A DNA stretch of 64,000 nucleotides from Thermoflexaceae bacterium (GCA_015075555.1 JABTUD010000002.1:1178001-1242000); one strand, 5' to 3'. Positions 41,674-50,486 are shown, numbered from the stretch's first letter. The notes: a model not told the origin generated them from the sequence alone. Numbers and translations: made by a program.

Positions 41674-42936
41674 CTATGCCACGACGGGCGCCCGGCCGGT
41701 GATCCCGGGCACGGGGAATGCGCGGGCGAACTCGGCGACCTCGGCGCGGACGGCTTCGCGGACGCCTTCGCCATCCGGGTCATCCAGGACGCGGAGGATC
41801 CAGGCGGCCACGCGACGCATCTCATCGGGCCCCATGCCGCGGGAAGTGAGCGCCGGTGTGCCAAGGCGGAGCCCGCTGGTGACGTAGGCGGAACGGGTAT
41901 CCCAGGGGATGGTGTTGCGATTGGTGACAATCCCGGCGCCGCCGAGCGCGTTCTGGGCTTTGAGGCCGCTCACCCCTTTGGAGCCGCAATCGGCAAGGAT
42001 GAGGTGGTTGTCGGTGCCGCCGGAGACGAGCCGCAGGCCGCCCGCCGACAGCGCCTCAGCGAGGACGGCAGCGTTTTCGACGATGCGCCGCGCGTAGTCA
42101 GCGAAGCCGGCCGTCATGGCCTCGCCGAAGGCAACGGCCTTGCCCGCGATGGTGTGGAGATGGGGGCCGCCCTGGGTGCCGGGGAAGACGGCCTTGTCGA
42201 GCGCCTCCGCGTGTTCCGAGCGGCAGAGTGCCATGGCCCCGCGGGGGCCGCGCAGGGTCTTGTGGGTGGTGGAGGTGATGACGCCGGCGTAGGGTGCGGG
42301 CGACATGTGCTGTTCGCCGGCGACGAGCCCGGCGATGTGGGACATATCGACCATGAGCAGCGCGCTGCAGGCCTTCGCCACCTCGCCGAAGGCGGCGAAG
42401 TCGATGGCGCGCGGGTAGGCGGTGGCGCCGGCGACGATGATCTTCGGCTTTGCATCGAGGGCAATGCGGCGGACGGCGGCCATGTCGATCGCCTCCGTCT
42501 CGCGGTCCACCGTGTAGGAGACGAAGTTGTAGAGGCGGCCGCTGAAGTTGACGGGGCTGCCGTGGGTGAGGTGCCCGCCCTGGCTGAGCTCCATCCCCAT
42601 GATCGTGTCGCCGGGGGCGGCGAAGGCGAAGTAGGCGGCCATGTTGGCCTCGGCGCCGCTGGTGGGCTGCACGTTGGCGTGCTCGACGTGGAAGAGCGCC
42701 TTCGCCCGCTCGATGGCGAGGGTTTCGAGCCGGTCGCTGTGCTGGTTGCCCGCGTAGTAGCGTTTGCCGGGGTAGCCTTCGGCGTACTTGTTGGTGAAGA
42801 CAGACCCGGTAGCTTCGAGGACCGCGGCGGAGGCATAGTTCTCGCTGGCGATCATCTCCAGGCTATCGACCTGGCGGCGCTCCTCGTCGGCGATGATGGC
42901 GGCGACTTCGGGGTCGCAATCCTGAATGGCGCTCAT
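41674..42936 (-). CDS. glyA: Serine hydroxymethyltransferase
   Basis: A 420-residue PLP enzyme of full length: N-terminal L-E-M-I-A-S-E-N-Y-A-S, Y-A-E-G-Y-P-G-K-R-Y-Y-A-G, V-D-M-S-H-I-A-G-L-V-A, and PLP lysine in V-I-T-S-T-T-H-K-T-L-R-G-P-R-G. It interconverts serine and glycine with tetrahydrofolate, the main C1 source. The ribosome site GGAGG sits in the loop of a GGCGGC/GCCGCC hairpin just before the ATG, which may tune translation. Confidence 0.97.
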   Translation of the reverse strand: MSAIQDCDPEVAAIIADEERRQVDSLEMIASENYASAAVLEATGSVFTNKYAEGYPGKRYYAGNQHSDRLETLAIERAKALFHVEHANVQPTSGAEANMAAYFAFAAPGDTIMGMELSQGGHLTHGSPVNFSGRLYNFVSYTVDRETEAIDMAAVRRIALDAKPKIIVAGATAYPRAIDFAAFGEVAKACSALLMVDMSHIAGLVAGEQHMSPAPYAGVITSTTHKTLRGPRGAMALCRSEHAEALDKAVFPGTQGGPHLHTIAGKAVAFGEAMTAGFADYARRIVENAAVLAEALSAGGLRLVSGGTDNHLILADCGSKGVSGLKAQNALGGAGIVTNRNTIPWDTRSAYVTSGLRLGTPALTSRGMGPDEMRRVAAWILRVLDDPDGEGVREAVRAEVAEFARAFPVPGITGRAPVVA

Positions 42937-43061
42937 GGCGGCCTCCGGGAAGCCGCCCCGGGTGCGAGCTTGGCTACCCCGGGCCGGCGGGTTTCGTCAA
43001 GAGTACAGCGGCCGGGGATGTGGGGCGAAGCCGCGTGCGGGGGAGGGCAGCCACTGAATCC

Positions 43062-43583
43062 TTACGGCACGACGTCGAAGCGCCAGCCGATTGTCTGGAG
43101 CGGCGGTTGGGCGAGGTTTTTTGGGCTCTGGACGGAGACAGCAGCCTCGTGACGGCCGGGGGTCAGCGGGGTGGGGGGGGAATAGCAGGCCTTGCCCTTC
43201 GTGGGGGCTTCCTTGGTCGGGACCAGCCATGTGAGCTCGGTGGTGACCTCACGCCCATCGACCGCCATGCGGAACCACTGGGCGTACTCGGGGGTCTTTT
43301 CGAAGTTCGCTTCGAAGCAGATGCCGCTCAGCGGGTCGCCGGGCCGGAAGTACGATGGCTTCACCTCCTGGCCGTGCGCGGGGGCGACCGAGAGGATGTA
43401 TGTGCCGAGGTCGGGCGAGGGGCCGAGGCCCGGGGTGGCCGCCGGGGTGCCCCCGGCGGGGGTGGTCGCGGCCGCGGTGCTTCCGGGCGCGGTGGGGTCT
43501 GCGGGAGAATCGCCGGGGCCATCGCCACAGGCTGCCAGCAGCAGGGCGAGGGCGGGCGCGAGAAGGGCAGGACGGAGGTTCAT
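43062..43583 (-). CDS. Secreted lipoprotein with Pro/Thr linker, unknown function
   Basis: 173 residues: signal peptide with lipobox L-L-L-A-A-C, then G-D-G-P-G-D and a Thr/Ala/Pro/Gly linker to about residue 60, then a globular beta-rich domain (YILSVAPAHGQEVKPSYFRP, I-C-F-E-A-N-F and a second Cys in G-K-A-C-Y). The two cysteines may form a disulfide. The end (TPGRHEAAVSVQSPKNLAQP) resembles an Ig-like strand pair. No family recognised. Confidence 0.7.
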   Translation of the reverse strand: MNLRPALLAPALALLLAACGDGPGDSPADPTAPGSTAAATTPAGGTPAATPGLGPSPDLGTYILSVAPAHGQEVKPSYFRPGDPLSGICFEANFEKTPEYAQWFRMAVDGREVTTELTWLVPTKEAPTKGKACYSPPTPLTPGRHEAAVSVQSPKNLAQPPLQTIGWRFDVVP

Positions 43584-43697
43584 GGCTCAAGGGTCAGGCT
43601 AGCACCGGCCCCGGGTGCGAACCAGCGACAGCGGCCGCTTTGAGCTCGTGGCTTTCCCTGCAAGGGTGCGGGCAACTCTGTTCGACGAGGGCCTGCA

Positions 43698-44069
43698 TTG
43701 AACGACGACACCGCCATTGAAACTGCCGCGACCGCTGGCGAGGCTGCCCCCGGGGAGGGCGGCACGGCCCTGCCCGGACCCGCCATTGATGCGCTCGAGG
43801 GAGCGGCTGAGGCCAATCGCCTTCTCCTGGAGAGGCTGCGGGCGGCTCTGCTTGCGAACGAGCCGCTCATCGACCCGGCGATGCTCAGGGGCGAGACTGC
43901 TGAGGAGATGGAGGCGAGCTTCGCCGCCGCGCGGGAGCTCGTGGCCCGCATTCGCGAAGCCGTGCGCAAGGAGTCCGCCCCCGCCGTGCCGGCCGGCGCA
44001 CCCGGCCGGGCATCGCCCCGGCCGCAGGGCGCGTTCGCGAAGATCCGCGCGGGGTTGGAGGAGAGGTAG
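43698..44069 (+). CDS. Hypothetical helical protein whose 3' end is duplicated downstream
   Basis: A 123-residue acidic-basic helical protein from a TTG start (GAGG 7 nt upstream), with E-A-N-R-L-L-L-E-R-L-R-A-A-L-L-A-N-E-P-L-I-D-P and a tail P-R-P-Q-G-A-F-A-K-I-R-A-G-L-E-E-R. No family recognised. Two degraded copies of its 3' end occur at 45.42-45.56 kb and 46.30-46.36 kb on the same strand, which makes it the probable parent of those repeats. Confidence 0.6.
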   Translation: MNDDTAIETAATAGEAAPGEGGTALPGPAIDALEGAAEANRLLLERLRAALLANEPLIDPAMLRGETAEEMEASFAAARELVARIREAVRKESAPAVPAGAPGRASPRPQGAFAKIRAGLEER

Positions 44070-44071
44070 GG

Positions 44072-45034
44072 CTACTTCACCTCGACCCTGGCGGCCATGC
44101 CGAGCCCCGCGTGCGACACACCCCCCGGACCGGGGACGGGACAGATGAAGACATACTGCCCCGGCTTGAAGTCGATGCGCATCCGGGTGGACTCGCCGGG
44201 CATGATGACCTGGGGCCCGCCGAGAAGGCCGGAGTTGAATCCAGCTGGCGGAGCGGCCTTCTTAAGGAACACGTCCACCACTTTCTCGAGCGCCAGGTCT
44301 CCGGAAAGGCGAACTAGCTGCATCTCGTGCGGTTCCGTCCCCTCGTTCCGGAAGCTCACCATCGTGTCGCCGGCAGCGATGGAGGGGGGCAGGCCAAACG
44401 CGTAGCTCTTGCCCTGCCCATCGTCTTTGCCGGTGATTTCCACCTTTGCGGAGGGGAGAGAGGCCCCCGACCTGTTCCCTTCGAAGGTCACCTCGGCCAG
44501 CTGGCCCTTCTGGAGATGGGGCACGCCATCGGGGTCCCCCTGGAAGCAAAGGACGATGTAGCGGCCCTCGTCGAAGTCGATGTAGTGCTCGGCGGTCTCG
44601 CCGGGCGCGAGCGCACCTGGCCCGCCCCACCACGTTACCCAACCCGGGAGGCTCTTGCCCGCCCTGATCAGGGGGCCGATGGTGGCTATTAGCTCTGCCG
44701 CGGTGTGGTCTCCGTCAACGCGGAAGAACTGCGCCTGGTGCACGTACTTGCCCTCGTTCGGCATCACGACCCGAACCACGCCGGGCTTCGGAGCACCTTC
44801 CAATTCGAAGGCGAAGTCCGTCGCTTTCAGTGTGAGCGTCCCGGGCTTCGTGTCGTCGCCACCGCTGCCACGTGTCGCCTCAGGAGAAGACTCAGAAGGT
44901 GGCGGTGTGGGCGACCCGGGCTTCGTGTCGTCGTCGCCGCATGCGCCCAGGGCCAGGGCAGCGAGCGCGCCGACGCCAAGCGCGATGACCAGGCGCGAGA
45001 GACTGGCCTGCAGTTCAACAAGGTGACTTCGCAA
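44072..45034 (-). CDS. Lipoprotein with two cupredoxin-like domains
   Basis: 320 residues: hydrophobic leader with lipobox A-L-G-A-C, a Pro/Ser linker with repeated GDDDTKPG, then two cupredoxin-like domains. Domain 2 has candidate type 1 copper ligands: His in E-P-H-E-M-Q, Cys in F-I-C-P-V-P-G, His in S-H-A-G-L and Met in G-M. Domain 1 has C-F-Q-G-D-P-D-G-V-P-H but Gln in place of Met, as in stellacyanin-like sites. Probably an extracytoplasmic electron carrier or copper protein. Confidence 0.8.
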   Translation of the reverse strand: MRSHLVELQASLSRLVIALGVGALAALALGACGDDDTKPGSPTPPPSESSPEATRGSGGDDTKPGTLTLKATDFAFELEGAPKPGVVRVVMPNEGKYVHQAQFFRVDGDHTAAELIATIGPLIRAGKSLPGWVTWWGGPGALAPGETAEHYIDFDEGRYIVLCFQGDPDGVPHLQKGQLAEVTFEGNRSGASLPSAKVEITGKDDGQGKSYAFGLPPSIAAGDTMVSFRNEGTEPHEMQLVRLSGDLALEKVVDVFLKKAAPPAGFNSGLLGGPQVIMPGESTRMRIDFKPGQYVFICPVPGPGGVSHAGLGMAARVEVK

Positions 45035-45353
45035 AATGTCGACCTCCCCTGGAGATGAATGCTGGTCTCCTGCTGCGCGAGCAGGCTGTCCCGGTGATGG
45101 AGCATGGCCTTTCAGATCCCGGGCTGCCCCTGCTTCGGCCCGGAAGGGGAGCCGTCAGCCCGGGCAGCAGCGCAGATACGAACACGGCCAGCAGCCCCAC
45201 AGCCAGGCGCGCCGTGCCCATTTCTCCCGGGACGATTCCCGCCCAGGAGGAGATACCGGCAAGTCCAGGGACGGTTGCGGGCCCGTCAATCGGCCAGCGG
45301 GCTGTGCCGCCGTCACCCGGCTCCACTTGATACCGCCGCAGCGGCTCGTCCAT
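45015..45353 (-). CDS. Possible small membrane protein, weak call
   Basis: 112 codons from ATG 45353 (MDEPLRRYQVEPGDGGTARW) with one hydrophobic helix (ARLAVGLLAVFVSALLPGL), then a basic, Ser/Arg-rich tail that looks non-coding. It overlaps the lipoprotein gene start. The N-terminal 75 residues are plausible as protein; the tail is not. It could equally be a chance open frame in the leader of the lipoprotein gene. Confidence 0.3.
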   Translation of the reverse strand: MDEPLRRYQVEPGDGGTARWPIDGPATVPGLAGISSWAGIVPGEMGTARLAVGLLAVFVSALLPGLTAPLPGRSRGSPGSERPCSITGTACSRSRRPAFISRGGRHFAKSPC

Positions 45354-45416
45354 TGCGCGCCATCATACTTCCGCGTGTCAAGACGTGGCAGCATGAAAGG
45401 CGCGGACACAGGATGA

Positions 45417-45560
45417 GCGGCGGAGCGGGAGCTGGAGGTCCGCGTTCGCGAAGCCGTGCCCGGACGGGCATCGCGGCGGCCGGAGGGCGCATTCGCCAGG
45501 ACCCGCGCGGAGCTGGAGGGTAGGCAAGGGGTGGGCAGATACCAGTTGACGACGGCTTAG
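45417..45560 (+). pseudogene. Degraded copy of the 3' end of the 43.7-kb gene
   Basis: No start codon; the frame follows a TGA at 45414 and reads R-E-L-E-V-R-V-R-E-A-V-P-G-R-A-S-R-R-P-E-G-A-F-A-R-T-R-A-E-L-E-G. This matches the parent gene segment R-E-L-V-A-R-I-R-E-A-V and its tail G-R-A-S-P-R-P-Q-G-A-F-A-K-I-R-A-G-L-E, with an internal deletion of about 25 codons' worth of the linker. It marks a duplication or recombination event next to the NYN gene. Confidence 0.65.
45466..45519 (+). repeat. Direct repeat copy A (54 bp) left of the NYN gene
   Basis: Identical over 54 bp to 46304-46357 except one base (A at 45491 versus T at 46329). About 83 percent identical to 44008-44061 in the parent gene. 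Confidence 0.9.
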
Positions 45561-45658
45561 GGAGTGCCGATAGTACAACTGTAACCTCCCTGCTGCTTCG
45601 TCGGCAGGGTGCGAAGCCGCTCCAGTGGAGCGGCTTCAGCGTATCTGGGGGACCGGCC

Positions 45659-46282
45659 GTGGCGACCCGCGTGATCGCCTACATCGATGGCTTCAACCTG
45701 TACTACGGTATCAGGAACACTCCCTACCGCTGGCTCGACCCCGGGGCGCTCGCGCGTGGTCTGCTCCGACCAGAGGACGACCTGGTCCATGTCCGCTATT
45801 TCACTGCCCGCATGCGTGGAACTCCTGGTGACCCGGGTGCTCCACTACGGCAGCAGGTGTACCTGCGAGCGTTGCGCACGCTCCCCAACCTCACTATCCA
45901 CTGGGGTCACTTCCTGATCAGCGAGCCATACATGCCTGTGAAGAACCCTCCCCCGCGGTTCATCCAGGTGATCAAGACTGAGGAGAAGGGGTCGGACGTC
46001 AACCTGGCGACGCACCTGTTGACTGATGGATTCCTCGACTCCTACGACCTCGCTCTCGTAGTGTCCAACGACTCGGACCTGTGTCCCCCTCTCGAAATGG
46101 TGAGAAACCAGCTTCACAAGCAAGCCGGGGTTGCCAATCCGCACCCCGGAACTCCCAGCAAGTCGCTCAAGAAGCTGGCATCCTTCTACAAGCCCGTCCG
46201 TGCGGGGCTGCTCGCGGCCAGCCAGTTCCCGGAATCCATGGTCGATGCAGCAGGTCAATTCACCAGGCCCGCGGGTTGGTAG
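45659..46282 (+). CDS. NYN-domain (PIN-like) RNase-type protein
   Basis: A 207-residue NYN/LabA-like protein with acidic residues in V-I-A-Y-I-D-G-F-N-L-Y, E-K-G-S-D-V-N-L-A-T-H and V-V-S-N-D-S-D-L, which form the metal site of PIN-like nucleases. GTG start. Such proteins cleave RNA or act in RNA surveillance and some defence modules. It stands alone between two 54-bp direct repeats and beside tRNA-Pro, which suggests acquisition as a unit. A lower GC style than its neighbours (GTA, TCG, AAC mix) hints at foreign origin. Confidence 0.87.
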   Translation: MATRVIAYIDGFNLYYGIRNTPYRWLDPGALARGLLRPEDDLVHVRYFTARMRGTPGDPGAPLRQQVYLRALRTLPNLTIHWGHFLISEPYMPVKNPPPRFIQVIKTEEKGSDVNLATHLLTDGFLDSYDLALVVSNDSDLCPPLEMVRNQLHKQAGVANPHPGTPSKSLKKLASFYKPVRAGLLAASQFPESMVDAAGQFTRPAGW

Positions 46283-46303
46283 GCGCTGAGTCAGACGGCC
46301 CCC

Positions 46304-46357
46304 GGGCATCGCGGCGGCCGGAGGGCGCTTTCGCCAGGACCCGCGCGGAGCTGGAGG
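46304..46357 (+). repeat. Direct repeat copy B (54 bp) right of the NYN gene
   Basis: 53 of 54 bases equal to copy A. It lies 22 bp after the NYN stop and 29 bp before the tRNA-Pro 3' end. The frame again reads G-R-A-S-R-R-P-E-G-A-F-A-R-T-R-A-E-L-E-A-R. Confidence 0.9.
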
Positions 46358-46385
46358 CGAGGAAGGGGGGTGGGAGGTTAGCGGC

Positions 46386-46462
46386 TGGTCGGGGTGCCCA
46401 GATTTGAACTGGGGGCCTCTTCGTCCCGAACGAAGCGCTCTGCCAGGCTGAGCTACACCCCG
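46386..46462 (-). tRNA. tRNA-Pro (anticodon CGG), CCA encoded
   Basis: Read on the minus strand: acceptor CGGGGTG pairs with CACCCCG, D arm GCTCAGCCTGGCAGAGC, anticodon stem CTTCG/CGAAG with loop TTCGGGA (anticodon CGG), T arm CCCAG-TTCAAAT-CTGGG, discriminator A, and genomic CCA at 46388-46386. All stems pair. Confidence 0.96.
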
Positions 46463-46522
46463 CCGCGAACGTTCATCGTAGCAGCCGTGTTCGCTTAGCG
46501 GAACGAGAAATTCATCCCGAGC

Positions 46523-47341
46523 TCAGGCGCTGGCGGCGGGAGCGGCGCGAAGCCCGGCCGGGCGGTGGTACATGGGCGTTCCCGTTCCGCCGTGGCGGAG
46601 CATGATCACCTCGGCGACGATGCTCACCGCGATCTCCTCGGGGGTCTCTGCGCCGATGAAGAGGCCGATGGGGGTGCGCACGCGGGCGAGCTCGGCGGGG
46701 TCGAACCCTTCGTCATGCAGGTGGCTGAGGACGGTTGCGGTGCGGCGGCGTGAGCCAATCATGCCCAGGTAGGCGGCGCCCCGGCCGAGGCAACGGCGGA
46801 GGGCCGCCTCGTCCTGGCGGTGGCCGCGGGTGACCAGCACGACGGTGGTGTTGGGCCCAATGGGGTAGCGGTCGAGCGCGGCCTCGAACTCGTCGCAGAT
46901 GACCTCGCTCGCCTCGGGGATGAGGGCGGGGTCGGCGTACTCTTCGCGGTCGTCGATGACGGCGACGTGGAAGCCGAGCATATTCGCAAGCTTCGCAAGC
47001 GCGCGCCCGATGTGGCCCGCGCCAACCACCAGGAAGGCCGGCTTTGCCTCCACCGCTTCGACGTAGATGGCGGCGGCGCCGGGTGCCTCGCGGGTGCTGA
47101 GAGCGCCGCCGGCGGCATAGACCATTTCGGCGGCGTGGCGGGCGAGAACGGCCGGCGCGTGGCCAGCAACAAGGGCGTCGAGGGCGGGATCGCCGAGCGT
47201 GCCCGAGGTTTCGCCCGAGGGCTCGATGAGCAGCCGGCTGCCCGGGCGAAGGCCGGCCTCGCCGGGTTCGAACACGGAGGCGAGCACCACGGGCTCGCCA
47301 CCTTCGGCAGCGGCCAGCAGGCGTCGTGTCAATTCGAGCAT
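46523..47341 (-). CDS. XdhC/CoxI family protein
   Basis: From ATG 47339-47341 (MLELTRRLLAAAEGGEPVVL), about 272 residues: an N-terminal XdhC_CoxI domain (G-S-R-L-L-I-E-P-S-G-E), and a C-terminal Rossmann domain (FLVVGAGHIGRALAKLANML; V-A-V-I-D-D-R-E-E-Y-A-D; L-V-T-R-G-H-R-Q-D; Y-L-G-M-I-G-S-R-R-R). XdhC proteins bind the molybdenum cofactor and catalyse its sulfuration or insertion into xanthine dehydrogenase-like enzymes. A longer frame upstream to 47479 lacks conservation. No molybdo-hydroxylase gene is in this window. Confidence 0.88.
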   Translation of the reverse strand: MLELTRRLLAAAEGGEPVVLASVFEPGEAGLRPGSRLLIEPSGETSGTLGDPALDALVAGHAPAVLARHAAEMVYAAGGALSTREAPGAAAIYVEAVEAKPAFLVVGAGHIGRALAKLANMLGFHVAVIDDREEYADPALIPEASEVICDEFEAALDRYPIGPNTTVVLVTRGHRQDEAALRRCLGRGAAYLGMIGSRRRTATVLSHLHDEGFDPAELARVRTPIGLFIGAETPEEIAVSIVAEVIMLRHGGTGTPMYHRPAGLRAAPAASA

Positions 47342-47518
47342 ATCGATAGCGTACAGCGGGGCATCGCCCGCGACGAGAGAGCCACTTTTGCGGCGGAAAA
47401 GCAGGCAACTCCTTTCTTTTCCAGCATGGAGTGATTGACATTTCCCGCATGAATCGATAGAACGCACGGCAACGTACACTTACGTGAACGTCAGGATTAA
47501 GGAGAGGGGGAATCACCA

Positions 47519-49368
47519 ATGGCAGAGGACAATACTGGCTTCGGCTCAACAGGCGCAGCCTCAGCCGCCGGACAGCGCTGAGGGGCGCTTTCGCCGGTGG
47601 CGTGGGGCTGGCGGTGGGCATGGCAGCCTGCGGCGGCGACGACGATGAAGAAGCCGCAGAGCCCACTTCGACACCGACCAAGGAAGAACAGGAGAAGCAG
47701 GAGAAGAAGGAGGAGGAGGTCAAGAGCATCCTCTGGCAGCGCATTGACACGACGGCGCAGGCCGTGAAGGGCGGCATCTACCAGGGCTACACCACTGCCG
47801 ACGTGACGAACCTGGACCCGCTCTCCTCGCCTTCGTTCACGGCCGCATTCAGTGGCTGCTGGTATCACCCGCGGCTCCTGACCTTCAAGCCGGGGTACCG
47901 CGACAAGGGCGCCACGGGGGAGGTCCAGGGCTACCTTGGCGCAAGCTGGCAACAGCCCGAGCCCACGACGCTGATCTTCAAGCTCCAACCAAACGCGGTC
48001 TGGGACGAGAAGCTGAACAAGAGGCCCATCGATGCCGACGACGTGGTCTTCTCGTGGAACAAGTTCGCGGCCAAGGGGATCTCGCGTAAGGACCTGGTGA
48101 AGCTGCCGGACAACCCGAATGGCGCGGTCGAATCGATCGAGGCGGTGGACAAGACCACCGTGAAGTTCAAGCTCGCCTACCCCTACGCGCCCCTCCTCCC
48201 GGCGCTGGCTTACTCGCGCTACCTGCAGGTGATGCCGCGCGAATCGGAGGGCGGCTACGACCCGCGCAACGAGACGCGCAGCGGCGGCCCGTGGATGCTC
48301 ACGGACTACCAGCGCAGCGTGAAGTTCGAGATGCGGAAGAACCCGAACTACTGGGCAGCGGACAAGGTCTACCTGGATGGGTTCGACATTCCCATCATCG
48401 CGGAGTACTCCGCGAGCCTTGCCCAGTTCCGGGCGAAGAAAGTCTGGGCTCTCACACCTCGCCAGGAGGACGTGGTTGGCCTCTACAAGGACCTGCCCGG
48501 GGCGCTCGTCGCCCAGGGGGGCCACACCCGGACGGTCTACTTCCTCTTCTTTGGCCTGCAGCCGGGGTCGCCCTTCCTTGACGAGCGGGTCCGCCAGGCG
48601 GTGTCGATGCTGATCGACCGGGACGCCTGGATTGATACGTTCTTCAACATCTCGGAGTTCAACAAGGAGGGCTTCCCGACCGACGTGCGCTATCACAGCC
48701 ACATCGCCAGCGGCTGGGAAGGGACCTGGCTCGACCCAAAAAGCCCCGACATGGGGGCCGGGGGCAAGCACTTCCAGAAGAACGTCGCCGAGGCGAAGAA
48801 GCTGCTGGAAGCGGCCGGGCACGGCGGCGGGATCGACACCGATATCGCCTGGATCGCAACGGGCCAGTACGGGACCACCTTCCCCAAGTACGGGGAGCTG
48901 TTCAAGGGGTTCCTCGAGGAGAGCGGCCTGTTCAGGCTGAAGCTCGTTAACCCCGACTACGCCACTGACTACCTGCCCAACTACTACCGGTCGAAAGGCA
49001 ACTTCAAGGGGATCGGCGTGGGCGCACTCACCACGTACCCCGACCTCGACCAGTTCCTTTTCGCCTACTTCCACTCGAAGGGGAGCATCGGCCACGCGTC
49101 ACTCCTCGTCGACCCCAAGTCCGACCAGCTGATTGAGGCGCAGCGAGCGGAATTCGACGCCGGGAAGCGGGCCGCGATCATCAAGGACTGGCAACGGCAC
49201 GCGGCCGTGACCATGCCACTGGTGCCCTTCCCGGGCCAGTCATCAGCATACGCATTCGCCTGGCCGTGGGTGGGCAACGTGGGAGTGTTCCGCGCCTTTG
49301 ACACGGAGTCGGCAAGGGACACGTACGAGACGACCCTCTGGTACGACAAGAGCAAGCACACCACCTAG
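47519..49368 (+). CDS. Peptide ABC transporter substrate-binding lipoprotein with Tat leader; frameshift near 47533
   Basis: The main frame (usable from GTG 47602) is a family 5 extracellular binding protein of about 590 residues, lipobox G-M-A-A-C-G-G, with D-P-L-S-S-P near the start and V-R-Q-A-V-S-M-L-I-D-R-D. Upstream in the same frame lies Y-W-L-R-L-N-R-R-S-L-S-R-R-T-A-L-R-G, a twin-arginine leader, with no start codon. The well-placed ATG at 47519 (GGAGAGGGGG site) is in another frame, which stops at 47579. One missing base near 47533 would join them as M-A-E-D-N-x-Y-W-L-R. Permeases follow; the ATPase is elsewhere. Confidence 0.85.
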
Positions 49369-49389
49369 CCGCAGAGGGAGGGAGACCCG

Positions 49390-49521
49390 ATGGAGCGCAC
49401 GCCTGATTGGGGCGGCGCCGGTGGCGGCGGATGGCGCTGGCAGCCGCCGTCGCCGGAGAAGGCACCGGGATGCCCCCTTAACACCGCAGTGAAAGCCGCA
49501 CCGGCAAGAGAGCAGGGTTAA
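49390..49521 (+). CDS. Possible 43-aa small ORF between binding protein and permease genes
   Basis: ATG 49390 follows GGAGGGAGACCC and runs to TAA 49519, 4 nt before the permease TTG. The peptide is Gly/Pro/Trp-rich (W-G-G-A-G-G-G-G-W-R-W-Q). The ribosome site is far better than that of the permease gene, so it may be a leader peptide that delivers ribosomes to the permease start. The composition gives no evidence of a folded protein. Confidence 0.4.
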   Translation: MERTPDWGGAGGGGWRWQPPSPEKAPGCPLNTAVKAAPAREQG

Positions 49522-49525
49522 GAGC

Positions 49526-50485
49526 TTGGGACGATACGTCACGCAACGGCTGATCCTGGCAGGCTTCACGCTCCTGCTCGTCTCGATCATCGTGTTCACG
49601 CTGTTGCGGGTGATCGTGCCGCTGGTCTATGTCGATGCCGTCGACATCATCGCGGGGGAATACGGCCACTCCGACCCCGAGCTGGCCGCACAGCTGCGGG
49701 ACGAATACGGCCTGAGCGGGAACGTGGTGCTGCAGTACTTCGAGTGGCTGGGGGGGCTCCTCCGCCTTGACCTGGGTGAGTCGCTGTTCAACGGCCGCGC
49801 TATCACCACGGAGATGGGCGACCGGCTCCCGGTCTCGCTTGAGCTGGGCATCATCGGGCTCCTTTCGGCGATCCTCTTTTCGGTGCCCATGGGAGTGGTG
49901 GCGGCCGTGTGGCAGGACCGCTGGCCGGACTACGTGTTTCGGACGTTTGCCATCATGCTCAACTCCATCCCCGGCTTCTGGCTGGCGATCATGATCATCA
50001 CGTTCGGCTCGCTCTGGTTCAACTGGGCGCCGCCACTGAACTTCAAATACCTCTGGGAGGACCCGGTCGCCCATATCAAGATCATGGCGCTCCCGGCGCT
50101 GCTCATCGGGCTGACGCCGAGCGCCGGGCTGATGCGCATCGTGCGCACGCAAATGCTGGAGGTGATGCGCCAGGACTACATCCGGACGGCGCAGGCAAAA
50201 GGGCTGGCCGGGCATGTAGTCATCTTCAGACACGCCATGCGGAACGCTCTCATCCCGGTGGTGACGGTAATCGGGCTGAGCCTGCCGGGGCTGATTGCGG
50301 GGACGGCGATCTTCGAATCGATCTTCACCCTCCCGGGCATGGGGCAGTACCTGGTCTCTTCGGTGAGCAACTTCGACTACCCGGTGGTTCAGTCGACGAA
50401 CCTGATCTTCGCGGTCCTAATCGTGACAGCGAACCTGGGGGTCGACCTGAGCTACCCGCTCCTCGACCCGAGGATCAGGTACTGA
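49526..50485 (+). CDS. Peptide ABC transporter permease (DppB-like)
   Basis: A 319-residue permease with six TM helices and the EAA loop motif D-Y-I-R-T-A-Q-A-K-G-L. First helix AGFTLLLVSIIVFTLLRVIV. TTG start right after the small ORF. It pairs with the next permease to form the channel of a peptide or oligosaccharide importer. Confidence 0.92.
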   Translation: MGRYVTQRLILAGFTLLLVSIIVFTLLRVIVPLVYVDAVDIIAGEYGHSDPELAAQLRDEYGLSGNVVLQYFEWLGGLLRLDLGESLFNGRAITTEMGDRLPVSLELGIIGLLSAILFSVPMGVVAAVWQDRWPDYVFRTFAIMLNSIPGFWLAIMIITFGSLWFNWAPPLNFKYLWEDPVAHIKIMALPALLIGLTPSAGLMRIVRTQMLEVMRQDYIRTAQAKGLAGHVVIFRHAMRNALIPVVTVIGLSLPGLIAGTAIFESIFTLPGMGQYLVSSVSNFDYPVVQSTNLIFAVLIVTANLGVDLSYPLLDPRIRY

Positions 50486-50486
50486 G

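Noticed and set aside
41674-43152. 382-codon + strand frame over glyA
   Set aside because: Shadow of glyA, whose active-site lysine motif and full length are certain.
46389-46462. tRNA-Pro as an att site of an integrated element
   Set aside because: No partial copy of the tRNA 3' end and no integrase lie nearby; the 54-bp repeats are unrelated to the tRNA sequence.
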